Under the pieces are notes generated by a model. That model was not told where the DNA came from and did not search any database. It was given only the letters and a program-made list of their open reading frames with translations. The position numbers were made by a program, and so were the translations under genes. A DNA stretch of 64,000 bases from Roseiarcus sp963749715 (GTDB taxonomy: Bacteria; Pseudomonadota; Alphaproteobacteria; Rhizobiales; Beijerinckiaceae): NCBI GenBank assembly GCA_963749715.1, contig CAVVNR010000004.1, positions 186,001 through 250,000 on the forward strand, given 5' to 3'. Numbering within the stretch: the first letter of the stretch is position 1; every line of letters begins with the position of its first letter. Below are positions 53,884 to 62,704 of this stretch, piece by piece.

Positions 53884-54631
53884 TCAGAGTTGCGACCAAC
53901 CCCCGTCGACCGGAAGTTCGGCGCCGGTCGTGAAGGTCGCGTCGAACGCGAGGAAGAGGACGGCCTTGGCGATTTCCTCCGACGTCCCCCAGCGCTTCAT
54001 CGGGAACCATGCCCTTCATCTTCTCCTTGATCTGGGCGACCGCGTCTTTATCGAGGGACATCTTGCCGAAGATCGGCGTGTCGGTGGGACCGGGCGACAC
54101 CGCGTTGACGCGAATCTCCAGAGGAAGAAGCTCAGCGGCGAGCATCCGAGCGAAGGATCGCAGCGCAGCCTTGGCGGCTCCGTATGTGGCGTTGCCGGGC
54201 ATTCCCTTGACGTTCGCGATCGAGGTCGTGAGGACGACAGAGCCTCCGCGGTTGATCAGCGGCGCGAGCTTCTGGACCGCGAAAAACGGTCCTTTGGCGT
54301 TCAGGTTGAACATCTCGTCGTAGATGGCCTCGGTCACGCTCTCCAGAGGTGCGCGGATGCTGAACCCGGCGTTGACGAAGAGCAGGTCGAAGGTGTCGAA
54401 CTCGGTCTTCACCCGAGAGGCGAGGGCGTCGATGTCCGTCAACGAGCGCGCGTCGCTCGAAACCACGATGGCGTCATTCCCAAGCTCTTGCTGCGCCGAA
54501 TCCAGGCCGGCCTGCGAGCGGCCGGTCACCAGAACGCGCGCGCCCCCGTCGAGGAGCATCTTCGCCGTCGCGAGCCCCATGCCGCTCGTGCCGCCGATAA
54601 TCACTGCTTTTTTATCTTGGTATCGTTCCAT
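53884..54631 (-). CDS. Short-chain dehydrogenase, frameshifted near C-terminus
   Basis: Classical SDR of about 248 residues after repair. Cofactor site AVIIGGTSGMGLATAKMLLD, NAG motif in LLFVNAGFSIRAPLE, catalytic Ser in VVLTTSIANVKGMPG, Tyr-Lys in ATYGAAKAALRSF. The frame breaks at GGG 54002-54004. Removing one base gives MVPMKRWGTSEEIAKAVLFL and the normal SDR end PVDGGWSQL at 53884. Two copies of a TTTTGAACT(A/G)TTT motif lie upstream, which suggests control by the nearby TetR. Probably NADPH-dependent; substrate unknown. Confidence 0.84.
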
Positions 54632-54668
54632 GCGTACTCTCCTTGCGACGCCAGGGGCGTCTGGTTAT

Positions 54669-54732
54669 TTTTGAACTGTTTTGTATGATAATGAGGTGCA
54701 GAGACGGCAGTCAAGAGACTTTTGAACTATTT
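54669..54732. promoter_or_regulatory. Paired TTTTGAACTRTTT sites upstream of SDR
   Basis: TTTTGAACTGTTT at 54669-54681 and TTTTGAACTATTT at 54720-54732 lie upstream of the SDR starting at 54631. A third version, TTTCGAACTATTT, is at 55790-55802 before the TetR and second SDR genes. The 54720 copy is also part of a palindrome, TTTTGAA with TTCAAAA at 54735-54741. Shared sites suggest a common regulator. Confidence 0.4.
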
Positions 54733-54735
54733 ATT

Positions 54736-55722
54736 TCAAAATGCCTTCGGCCCCTGTGGGCGCAAGGATGCCGGGTTGGACAAGTCGACGCCGGAGACCT
54801 TGACGACGGCCTGCCACGCGGCTTCTTGGCTGGCGCGATCGTGGAGGTGTGGGTGTCGCTGCGCCTCAATTGGGCCTGAGAACTTCCCTTGAGCCGAGGC
54901 GAAGAATTGCCCTGAGACGTCGGTTCCGAACTCCGACGCCTGGAGGTAGCGACGGGCCGCGGTCTCCGGCGTCTGATTCATGCCGGGAATGAGGTTCACG
55001 ATTGGGATAAACAGATACTTCAACAGCGGGCCAGCGTTTCGCACCACCTTGGTGTCGGTCGCCCCACCGGGCGAGACAGCGTATACGGCCATGCCGGAGG
55101 GTAGCCGGCGCGCCAGCGCCGCGACCCACCAAGCGATAATGAGCTTCGCGTCGGCATACGCATTGTTGGGCGCGTACTTCACGTTCGGCCCGTTGCGAAT
55201 CAGGGCTTCCACAGCGGCGGTTCGGTCACCCTGGTGGTATTTGGCGGCGAAGGCTGGCACGTCGGTGTACTTGAACATGGGCACGCCGCCTCGGGCAGGC
55301 TCCGCACCGGCGATAACAATCCGCGCGTTGGGGCTCAGCAGGTTGGCGCGGAGCAAACCGACAGTCAGTTGATGATGGCCGATCAGCGGGGCCTGAGAAG
55401 CCTCGACGCCCGCCGCAGTGATCACGCGCGCCTTGGTAGGGACCAGCCCGGCATTGAGCAGTAGGAAGTCGATCGGCCGACCTCGCTTGACGAGCTCGGC
55501 GAGGGCGGACTGGACGCTGGCCGGCGTGTTCAAATCCAGCTCCAGCGGCGTGAAGACCTGTTTTTTGGTCCCCGCCGCGAGCTGAGCGGCCGTTTCCTGG
55601 ACCCGAGCCAGGCTGCGCCCGGTTACGATGATCTCGCGCCAGCCCTCTCCGGCAAGAGTGCGGGCTGCCGCATAACCGAGCCCGGAGGTGGCGCCGGTGA
55701 CGAGCGCGATCGAATGTTCCAT
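54736..55722 (-). CDS. Short-chain dehydrogenase, extended type
   Basis: SDR of 328 residues, similar to protochlorophyllide-reductase/retinol-dehydrogenase-like members. Cofactor site IALVTGATSGLGYAAARTLA with GRSLARVQETA after it suggests NADP. The LLLNAGLVPTKARV strand is the NAG motif, and the catalytic pair is in NNAYADAKLIIAWW. AVSPGGATDTKVVRNAGPLL follows, then a long C-terminal extension. It is divergent from a TetR gene with a shared site (55790) in the gap. Substrate unknown. Confidence 0.84.
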   Translation of the reverse strand: MEHSIALVTGATSGLGYAAARTLAGEGWREIIVTGRSLARVQETAAQLAAGTKKQVFTPLELDLNTPASVQSALAELVKRGRPIDFLLLNAGLVPTKARVITAAGVEASQAPLIGHHQLTVGLLRANLLSPNARIVIAGAEPARGGVPMFKYTDVPAFAAKYHQGDRTAAVEALIRNGPNVKYAPNNAYADAKLIIAWWVAALARRLPSGMAVYAVSPGGATDTKVVRNAGPLLKYLFIPIVNLIPGMNQTPETAARRYLQASEFGTDVSGQFFASAQGKFSGPIEAQRHPHLHDRASQEAAWQAVVKVSGVDLSNPASLRPQGPKAF

Positions 55723-55789
55723 GGGCGTCTCCGTGGTGAAGGGGGAGGGTCGAGTCGTGAGGCCCCGCGAGGCCAGGGCCAGCTTGCTA

Positions 55790-55802
55790 CTTTCGAACTA
55801 TT
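55790..55802. promoter_or_regulatory. TTTCGAACTATTT site in divergent SDR/TetR gap
   Basis: One mismatch from the sites at 54669 and 54720. It lies 52 bases before the TetR start and 68 before the divergent SDR, a normal position for a shared operator. Inference from repetition only. Confidence 0.4.
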
Positions 55803-55853
55803 TGGTTATATATTGGCGCAATCAAAGATGCATTGCAAGGAGTTTTTAACTGA

Positions 55854-56486
55854 ATGGTTCAGAATGCCGCTAAGCCGCGTGGACGGCCGCGCAGCTTCGA
55901 CGAGACGGACGCGCTGGAAAGGGCGACCCAAGTGTACTGGTCGAAAGGCTACGACGGCGTGACGATCGACGATCTCGTCGCCGGGATGGGTGTGGGCCGG
56001 CCGAGCCTGTATGCCATCTTCGGCGACAAGCGGACGTTGTTCTTGCGCGTCCTCAAGGATTATGCGGAGAAGAAAGGCGCTCGCGCCGCGAAGGCGCTGC
56101 TGTCTCCGCACACGCTTCGCGACTCGCTCGCCGGCTTCCTGAAGCACGCCGTCGAGACTGCGACCGAGAGAGGACGCGCGCAGGGATGCCTTCTCGTGTG
56201 CGTCGCGCCGCTTGTGGACGACCCTGAGGTCCGGCAGTTCCTGCAAAACGCGGCCGCCGGCGGGGCAGCACTGGTGGAAGGTCGGTTCCGGGACGCGATC
56301 AGCGCGGGCGAAATCCCGTCCGACTTTCCCGCAGCCGTGCGCGCCCGCCAGCTCATTGATTTTGCTCGTGCCCTTACCATGCGTGCGCAGATTGGCGCGC
56401 CGCGCAAGACGCTCCTCAAAGATGCCGAGGAAGCAGTCGACTTGGTGCTCCTGTCGCGGCGTGGAAATGCGGAGCCAAAACGTTGA
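55854..56486 (+). CDS. TetR/AcrR family regulator
   Basis: 210 residues. The helix-turn-helix is VTIDDLVAGMGVGRPSLYAI preceded by DALERATQVYWSKGYDG. The GRPSLYAIFGDKRTLFL form is typical of AcrR/YezE-like TetR proteins that control adjacent SDR or reductase genes. The C-terminal domain has QGCLLVCVAPLVDDPEVRQF with a Cys that might sense electrophiles. It is divergent from one SDR, and the other SDR has matching upstream sites. AAGGAG lies before the ATG. Confidence 0.87.
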   Translation: MVQNAAKPRGRPRSFDETDALERATQVYWSKGYDGVTIDDLVAGMGVGRPSLYAIFGDKRTLFLRVLKDYAEKKGARAAKALLSPHTLRDSLAGFLKHAVETATERGRAQGCLLVCVAPLVDDPEVRQFLQNAAAGGAALVEGRFRDAISAGEIPSDFPAAVRARQLIDFARALTMRAQIGAPRKTLLKDAEEAVDLVLLSRRGNAEPKR

Positions 56487-56838
56487 TGCCGGATGCCTGA
56501 AGGTTGGAGCAAGCAACTTTCGCTGGCGCTGCCACTCGGCTTCCTCGACCAGGAACAGGCCCGCGCCACCAAACGGAATGGCGCCCCGGCGTACCGGGTG
56601 ACGGTCGCGGATAGTTCACCGGGAAGCTGATGAAGCGCAAGGAGCGTCCCAAGCCATGCGCAGCAACCAAGGCAGGGATTCCTGGTCAGTAGGCCAGTTT
56701 GAACGTCGGGCTATCCTCGGGACGCGCGCGCCGGTGGAAGGGAAAGCCCAGCCGAAGCTGGGCTTGAAAGGGCCGGCCGCGCCGCTGGTCGCTTCGATCG
56801 CCCCGACCCTGTTCGAATAGGGCCGGACCGGCCGGCGC
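56487..56838. other. Intergenic region with lysE 3'-end remnant
   Basis: A 45-residue open frame at 56493-56630 (MPEGWSKQLSLALPLGFLDQ onward) has no recognised family. From about 56779 to 56837 the sequence matches the end of the lysE gene at 53396-53455: PLVASIAPTLFE-stop against LLVASIAPVIFE-stop. The match includes the downstream CCGGACCGGCCGGCGCT. Most differences are at third codon positions, so it is a diverged remnant. The remainder shows nothing. Confidence 0.55.
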
Positions 56839-57759
56839 TCAGGCGACCCCGTTGTCGCCGCCGAGCTTGACCATCACCACTTCCGGCGGCCGGAGGATTT
56901 GCACCGGCGCGTAGGAAGTTCCAAGTCCGCCCGAGACGATCATCCGCCGATCGCCCAATGCATATTCGCCATAGATGAATTTGGCCGAGCGGCGCCTCAA
57001 GAGGTGCAGCGGCGCGCCGAAGATCGGCAGATTGACCTGCCCGCCGTGCATGTGGCCCGCGAGCGTGAGCGCGATCCGGTCGGGAACCCACGGGAAGAAG
57101 AAAGGCTCGTGAACCAGGAGGATCGCCGGCGCGTCGTCGCCGATTGCGCGCGTCGCTCCATAAAGGTCGTCGGCGCCGTGACCGGGGCGCGCATGCGGCA
57201 GACGCGCCAGGAGGTCTCCAAGCCCGATCAACCAGAAGGGCCGCCCGTTCTGGGTCAATCGGACCGATTGGTTTTCGAGCAGCGGAACGCCGGCCGCGGC
57301 GAGCGCCCGGCGGATGCTGCGCGACCCGTCCGGGGGCTCGCTCGGGATGGCCGCCGACCACCAGTCGTGGTTGCCGAGAATGGCGTAGACGCCGAGCGGC
57401 GCCTCGAGACGCGCCAGTTGCTCGGCCCAGGCGCCGGGCGGGACATAGCCAGAAACAAACGGGTGGGTGCAGACGTAGTCGCCGAGCAACACCGTAAGAT
57501 CAGGTTTCTGGGCGTTGGCGAGATTGACGATCTCGCCGACGCGCTCTTCCGACATCCACGGGTAGCATGCATGAATGTCGGCGATGACCGCGATCTTGAG
57601 CTCGAGGTCTTCGGGCCAGTCGGGAAGTCGCGGCGCGTATTCGGCAAGCGTGAGCGCCGAGCCGGTCTCATACGCTGTCGCGTAGCCTGACACCGACAGC
57701 GTCGTTGCAGCTACAACACCCGCGCCGGCGAGAAACCGGCGCCTGGTCAAGTGAACCAT
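56839..57759 (-). CDS. Metallophosphoesterase with Tat-type signal
   Basis: Calcineurin-like phosphoesterase of 306 residues (YaeI/LpxH-like group). Signal region LTRRRFLAGAGVVAATTLSV has a twin-arginine motif, so export of the folded enzyme is likely. Dinuclear metal motifs appear in order: IADIHACYPWMS, VLLGDYV, ILGNHDWWSA, LVHEPFF, and LAGHMHGGQVNLP. ATG 57759 places the Arg pair correctly; the longer frame from 57825 does not. It follows a small unknown gene on the same strand. Substrate may be a phospholipid or UDP-linked precursor. Confidence 0.87.
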   Translation of the reverse strand: MVHLTRRRFLAGAGVVAATTLSVSGYATAYETGSALTLAEYAPRLPDWPEDLELKIAVIADIHACYPWMSEERVGEIVNLANAQKPDLTVLLGDYVCTHPFVSGYVPPGAWAEQLARLEAPLGVYAILGNHDWWSAAIPSEPPDGSRSIRRALAAAGVPLLENQSVRLTQNGRPFWLIGLGDLLARLPHARPGHGADDLYGATRAIGDDAPAILLVHEPFFFPWVPDRIALTLAGHMHGGQVNLPIFGAPLHLLRRRSAKFIYGEYALGDRRMIVSGGLGTSYAPVQILRPPEVVMVKLGGDNGVA

Positions 57760-57799
57760 CGGTAGGCTTGCCTCGAACGCCTGTTCGCCCGCCGCTGTC

Positions 57800-58021
57800 T
57801 TACGCGTCCGACCCGGCTCGCGCAAGCTCGCGTTGCGGCCGAAAGAGATAGAACTCGCCGCGTTCGAGCGACTCGATCATCTCCGGCTCGAAGTCCACCG
57901 ACGGCAGTCTCAACGCCTCCGCGACCGCGGCGAGGCCGATCTCGTGATAGATGCGGGCAAGGACGCTGCCGGCCCGGCGATCGTCGTCCGCGTCGGGGAT
58001 AATGTGAAAATCGTCGCGCAT
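57800..58021 (-). CDS. Small hypothetical protein
   Basis: 73 residues, cytoplasmic, acidic. It starts MRDDFHIIPDADDDRRAGSV and contains ARIYHEIGLAAVAEALRLPS followed by MIESLERGEFYLFRP. No family recognised. It lies 40 bases upstream of the metallophosphoesterase on the same strand, so co-transcription is likely. The even distribution of charged and hydrophobic residues supports real coding. Confidence 0.55.
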   Translation of the reverse strand: MRDDFHIIPDADDDRRAGSVLARIYHEIGLAAVAEALRLPSVDFEPEMIESLERGEFYLFRPQRELARAGSDA

Positions 58022-58493
58022 GAGGGCTCTTCACTCTGCCTTCTCGTCGGCGCGCGATACGCGCGCGCCCGTTCGCCGAGGCTGGGTGAAACCCGTTAAC
58101 AGCGAATTAATGACGCGATCGGGACGGCTCGGCCATCGCCGCCCCTTTGGGGCCGCGTTTTGGCCGCAGAACCTGCTCTGGGCCCGCGATCTTGCGTGCG
58201 CCGGCCCTTACAAATCCCGTGATCCGAGACGCGGTCGCCTCCCGACGCGGCGCGGCGCGGCGCACAATTGCCACTTGCCCCGATCCGGCGTAGGGGGAAA
58301 GTCAAATCGCAGCCGTCGGAGGTTTCGCCACGCATGGCGCACGATCGTCCACCGTTCGCCGCCGCTCCGGCCCTGGCCCCGGTGGCGCGTTGTCCTCATC
58401 GAAGTTTCCGGGCATTTTCGACTTGATTCGGGGACTGAGTCGTTGACGGCGCCTTCGGTCGTTCGCGGTGGCGCGGAAGGAGACGTTCAGAGC
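58022..58493. other. Intergenic region, no gene seen
   Basis: About 470 bases between divergent genes. The frame leading into the AsmA-like gene is open through it but has no conserved coding character and no ribosome site. I see no RNA gene or repeat. Confidence 0.4.
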
Positions 58494-60284
58494 ATGCGCC
58501 GAGCCGTGGCGTGGGGCTGCGCCGCCGCGTTGATCCTCGGGCTCACGGCGTGCGGGTTCGCGCGCTGGCCATTGTCGGCCGCGAAGGTCGGCGACAGCTT
58601 GAACGCCGCCTTCGGCGCTTCGCCGCGCCTGCATTGGAGCGCCCCGCAGGCTGCCGCCTTTTCGCTCCTCCCCTGGCCCAGCCTGCGCATCGTCGATGCA
58701 AGGCTCGACGACGCCGGCGGGTTCAACTTCCTCTCGGCGCCGACCGCCCGGCTCGACCTGTCGCTGGTCGAACTCGCGCGCGGACGTTTCATCCCGACGC
58801 TCGCCGTGCTCGTCAGCCCGACCATCACGCTCGACATCGACCGGCCGCCGTTCGCCGGGGCGGGGTCGGCGGCGCCCGCGCGCGTCGCGGGAGCGCTCGC
58901 GCCGCTGACGAGCCTGAGACTGTCGAATGGCTTCTTGCGCGTCGTCGGGGCGAAGCGAGGCGTCGATACGCTGATCGCCAATGTCCAGGGCCGCCTGGAC
59001 GGGCTCACGGTCGGCAATCAATTGCGCTTCAATCTGTCGGCGGAGTGGCGAAACGCGCCGATCGCGATCGCCGGATCGCTCAACGATCCCGAAGCGGCGG
59101 CGAAGGGCGCGCCGAGCCCGTTCGAATTCGCGCTCGATTCGCCGATGGTGAAATTTGCCTTAGACGGCGCGCTCGCGCTCGGGGAAAAACCGAGCGCCGA
59201 AGGCGACATGACCGCGACCATCCCCTCGATCGCCGCCTTGACGGGGCTCCTCAACGGCAAGCCGCCGCCCGTCCTCGCCGCCGACGATGTCGCCGTCGCC
59301 GGCAAGGTCAAGGCTACGCCCGACGCCGTCACGCTCGGCGATGCGACGATGACCAGCGCCGAGCAGACGTTCGAAGGGGCGATCGAGATCGCCGAGCCCG
59401 CCGGACGGCCGACAATCTCGGGCACGCTCGCCGCCGAAACGTTGGCGCTCGAGCCGCTGCTCGGACCGCCGCAGCGCCTGTTCGACCGATCGGGCGGCTG
59501 GAGCATGAAGCCATTCGCGCTTGCCCCGCCCCAGGACTTCGATCTCGACTTGCGCCTCTCCGCCGGCCGCCTCGACCTCTATGGCCGAACTCTCGCGGAC
59601 GCGGCCGCGTCCCTGATCGTCAAGGACGGCCGGCTCAGCGCGACGCTCATCGAAGCGGCGGTGTATGGCGGACGCCTCAACGGCGAAGCCAGCCTCGCCT
59701 GCGTCGGGCAGGACCTCAAGCTCAGCGCGCGCGGCGAACTTGCCGACGCCGATCTCGGGGCCGCTCTCGCCGATTTCGGCCGACCCGTCGCGACCGGGCG
59801 AGGCGCGGCGCGATTTTCCATCGACGCCTCCGGTTCTTCGCCCGCCGCCGCCATCGCCGCCTTGACCGGGACGGCGACGCTCGAAGCGGCCGACGGCGGC
59901 ATCGTCGGCGTCAACCTGGAGGAGGCGCTGCGGCGCAGCCAGCGCCGTCCGATCGATGTCGCGCGCGACATGCGCCTCGGCGGAACGGCGTTCGACAAGC
60001 TCGTCGTTTCGCTCAGCCTCGACAACGGCAGCGGCCGCGTCGAGCGCGGCGCGATGACCAGCCACGGCGCAAGCGCCTGGCTCGAAGGGATCATCGATCT
60101 CATGGCCCAGCGATGGGCTTTGCGCGTCAATGCGGTTCAGACCGACGCAAGCGGCGAAGAATCGCAAAACGCAGCGCATTTGGCGCTCGACATCGACGGC
60201 CCATGGGCGGCGCCGGCGATCCGGGCGATCGGCGAGAGCGACGGATCGGAGCCGGGCGCGGACCCCGGCGCGCCCTCGCGCTGA
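58494..60284 (+). CDS. AsmA-family envelope protein
   Basis: 596 residues. The N-terminus (VAWGCAAALILGLTACGFAR) is a signal peptide with a possible lipobox LTAC. The rest is a beta-rich AsmA-like chain with repeated strands, including PTARLDLSLVELARGRFIPT and a C-terminal AsmA_2 region (YGGRLNGEASLACVGQDLKL, RGAARFSIDASGSSPAAAIA, LEAADGGIVGVNLEEALRRS). AsmA/TamB-type proteins span the periplasm and carry lipid between membranes. It is divergent from the small 73-residue gene. The start is the last ATG before the signal peptide; the ribosome site is distant. Confidence 0.8.
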   Translation: MRRAVAWGCAAALILGLTACGFARWPLSAAKVGDSLNAAFGASPRLHWSAPQAAAFSLLPWPSLRIVDARLDDAGGFNFLSAPTARLDLSLVELARGRFIPTLAVLVSPTITLDIDRPPFAGAGSAAPARVAGALAPLTSLRLSNGFLRVVGAKRGVDTLIANVQGRLDGLTVGNQLRFNLSAEWRNAPIAIAGSLNDPEAAAKGAPSPFEFALDSPMVKFALDGALALGEKPSAEGDMTATIPSIAALTGLLNGKPPPVLAADDVAVAGKVKATPDAVTLGDATMTSAEQTFEGAIEIAEPAGRPTISGTLAAETLALEPLLGPPQRLFDRSGGWSMKPFALAPPQDFDLDLRLSAGRLDLYGRTLADAAASLIVKDGRLSATLIEAAVYGGRLNGEASLACVGQDLKLSARGELADADLGAALADFGRPVATGRGAARFSIDASGSSPAAAIAALTGTATLEAADGGIVGVNLEEALRRSQRRPIDVARDMRLGGTAFDKLVVSLSLDNGSGRVERGAMTSHGASAWLEGIIDLMAQRWALRVNAVQTDASGEESQNAAHLALDIDGPWAAPAIRAIGESDGSEPGADPGAPSR

Positions 60285-60346
60285 GGCGCTGGAAGCGGCG
60301 CTGGGGGTCGAGACCGGCCGCGCCGGCCCGATTACCCGCGATCCGG

Positions 60347-60811
60347 TCATTGCAACAGCGCGAACGCGGCATAGGCCGAAAGAACGGCGAACGCGAAGAG
60401 ATCGGTCGCCATGGCGAAAGTCTCCTTTGCGTTCCGCCTTGGCTGCGCCGCGTGCCGAAAACCGGCGAGACCGTAGAAGATCGCGGCGGCGATGGCCGAG
60501 GGCAGAATGAAGTCCGGCCGGACAAGCGACAGAATCCCAATTGTCCCGGCGGCGAAATTGGCGATGCCGAGTTCGCGCACCAGCGGCAAGGCGTCGTCGC
60601 CGTGGATGTCGAAAATCTGCTCGGCGGTGAACCGGGGGTCGAAATATTGCCTCAGGCCCGCGACCGCGAGGCGAACGCCCACCGCCCAGAAGACGAACCA
60701 TTTGCCGACGAGCGCCATCATCGCCGTGGCGCTGTGGAGGAGCGAATGCTCGATCGCGATCGCGCCCAGGGGCGCCGCGAGCATGAGACAAAGGACGATC
60801 GCGAAATACAT
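60347..60811 (-). CDS. Membrane protein, DUF6790-like
   Basis: 154 residues, four hydrophobic segments (IVLCLMLAAPLGAIAIEHSL, TAMMALVGKWFVFWAVGVRL, ADFAAGTIGILSL-like, ATDLFAFAVLSAYAAFALL). The central VGKWFVFWAVGVRLAVAGLR and DPRFTAEQIFDIHGDDALPL with LVRELGIANFAAGTIGIL are characteristic of the conserved group called DUF6790, as I recall it. Start at MYFAIVL; an in-frame ATG at 60862 would add a polar tail. Function unknown. Confidence 0.68.
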   Translation of the reverse strand: MYFAIVLCLMLAAPLGAIAIEHSLLHSATAMMALVGKWFVFWAVGVRLAVAGLRQYFDPRFTAEQIFDIHGDDALPLVRELGIANFAAGTIGILSLVRPDFILPSAIAAAIFYGLAGFRHAAQPRRNAKETFAMATDLFAFAVLSAYAAFALLQ

Positions 60812-61031
60812 CCCGCACCCCCACGCCCTGGCCGGCCGCGCTCTCAATTCGAGCGCCGCCATCGTCAATTCTAACGCGCCGGCAACGTTAACGGCAAAAG
60901 ACCGAAATCCTTACGACCCGCGCGACCGTTTGCTCGCATGTTCGCTAAAATTTCGCATCCGAAAGTAGCATTGGGGTAAGGCATTCGCGCGCAGGATTCG
61001 CCCATAAAACGGGGGTTGCGGGCGAGCGACA

Positions 61032-61586
61032 ATGAAGTCCCTGGGCAAATTCCTCGCTGGCGCCGGCCGAGTTGGTCGAAGGCTGGCCGACGACGAGTTC
61101 GGGTCGCCGGCGGTCGAGTTCGCGCTGGTGTACCCGCTGTTCATCGCCATCGTGCTCGCCACGCTGCAGGCGGCGTCGCTCTTCCTCGTCAAGGCGTTTT
61201 TCGAATCGGCGGCGGAACAGGCGGCGAGGGTCGTTCTGACCAATCAGACCTCGACGCTGACGACCGCGCAATTCCGGACCGAGGTCTGCAGCCAGCTGAC
61301 CGCGCTCTTCAGCTGTGGGCAGGTGATCGTCGAACTCGAGCCGCTGCCGGCCGGCACCACCAATCTCAGCTCCATGCTGCCGACATTCGACTCCAAAGGA
61401 AACCTCGTCGGCACGCCGACCGTCGACGTCGGCGCCAGCGCCGGCGCGTCGGGAACCGACATGCTGCTGGTGGTGATGTATCCGTGGCCGGTCTACGGCG
61501 GCCCGCTCGGCCTCAATTTCTCCAACCTCGGCAACGGCGACATGCTGATGACGTCGACCCAGGTGTTCCGGATCGAGCCGCTATGA
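61032..61586 (+). CDS. TadE-like pilus assembly protein (copy 1)
   Basis: Pseudopilin-like membrane protein of 184 residues. A basic N-terminus is followed by the TadE signature DEFGSPAVEFALVYPLFIAI with Glu at +5 of the processed end and one membrane helix. The rest is periplasmic with one Cys pair (TEVCSQL, LFSCGQV). TadE proteins assemble Flp/Tad adhesive pili. Its stop overlaps the next start (ATGA), so both are coupled. No tadA-C, cpaB or flp is seen in the window. Confidence 0.85.
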   Translation: MKSLGKFLAGAGRVGRRLADDEFGSPAVEFALVYPLFIAIVLATLQAASLFLVKAFFESAAEQAARVVLTNQTSTLTTAQFRTEVCSQLTALFSCGQVIVELEPLPAGTTNLSSMLPTFDSKGNLVGTPTVDVGASAGASGTDMLLVVMYPWPVYGGPLGLNFSNLGNGDMLMTSTQVFRIEPL

Positions 61587-62179
61587 TGATTACCGGTTGG
61601 CGGTCATCGCGCCGTCGCGGGCGCGCGTTCCTCGCCGACGCCGAGGGGTTGGCGGCGATCGAGCTGGCGCTGATCCTGCCGTTCGCAGCGATGCTGATGA
61701 GCCTCGTGGTCTACGGCGGCCAGGCCTATGGAGTGCAGCGCAAGGTGACGCTGGCCGCGACCACGGTCGCCAACATCTTCGCCCAGGCCAACAACACCAA
61801 CACCTCGACGATCACCGCCGCCGAGCTCAACCAGATCCTCGCCTATCCGAGCCTGATCCTCTACCCCTACAGCGGCGCCGGCATCGAGGTCGAAGTGTCG
61901 CAATTGCTGGTCACGGTCAACCAGAACGGGACCGCGACCGGCACGGTCACCGGGAGCTGGGCCAACGCCAACGGAACGGCCCGCCCGACCGGCCAGCAAA
62001 TGTCGGTCGACCCATCGATCGCCGCCGCCTTCTCCGGCGTTGGCGCCAATTATGTCGTTCTCGGCGAGGTGCAGTATCCGTTCCAGCCAACCGGGATCTA
62101 TTTCGCGGTCAGCTCGATCACGCTGCACGATTCGATCATCATGATCCCGCGCGTCGCGAGCCCGATCACCGTGCAGTGA
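61583..62179 (+). CDS. TadE-like pilus assembly protein (copy 2)
   Basis: 198 residues. Basic leader RSSRRRGRAFLADAE, then the pilin-like helix GLAAIELALILPFAAMLMSL with the conserved Glu, then a periplasmic domain rich in Asn and Thr. It is paralogous in layout to the gene before it and overlaps it by four bases. Together they would be the two minor pseudopilins TadE/TadF of a Flp/Tad system. The remainder of such a system must be elsewhere. Confidence 0.83.
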   Translation: MMITGWRSSRRRGRAFLADAEGLAAIELALILPFAAMLMSLVVYGGQAYGVQRKVTLAATTVANIFAQANNTNTSTITAAELNQILAYPSLILYPYSGAGIEVEVSQLLVTVNQNGTATGTVTGSWANANGTARPTGQQMSVDPSIAAAFSGVGANYVVLGEVQYPFQPTGIYFAVSSITLHDSIIMIPRVASPITVQ

Positions 62180-62704
62180 GGGGCGCCCCTGCGACGCCAC
62201 GAATGATCGCTTGAGCAATCCGCCGCGCATCGCGGCGCCGACCAAACGGCGACCCGCTCGCTCTTTGCAACAACGCGCGGCATGGAGCCGATTTGCCGCA
62301 ACCCTATTCGGACCGCCCTGCCCGCGTTTGCTTGCCGCGAATTGCATGGGCTCATGCGGTTACGGAAGCGTCGCTGCGGCCGACGGATCGGGAACCGGCG
62401 CCCGCGCTGCCCGCCGATGGTCGCCAGCGTGCGGCGCGGCGCGCCTTGCTGCAGTCTAACAAGATTGAAGGTAGTCTAGCGCGTGTACTCGTAAATAACA
62501 GCGATCCCGATGTCCGCTTCCCGGGATAACCGGAAATCGCAAAGCCACGTTAAATCGGTCGAAAATGACCCAATTCAGACATTGGGCGCCCCCCGAAGAA
62601 CTTTCGTTCCGACCAACCCCTCATCTCTTCCAAGCTCGAGTTTGGACGGCTAGACTGGCGCAAGATGATCCTTGGGGCGGACGTGAACCGTTGAGGCAGC
62701 CTGG
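62180..62704. other. Intergenic region, no gene seen
   Basis: About 525 bases with no convincing gene. GATGTCCGCTTCCCGGGATA near 62510 resembles part of the ATGTCCGCTTTTGG element at 63268, so a decayed copy of that repeat is possible. Confidence 0.4.

Noticed and set aside
59160..60824. 554-residue minus-strand frame
   Set aside because: Opposes the AsmA-like protein and part of the membrane protein; no family features.
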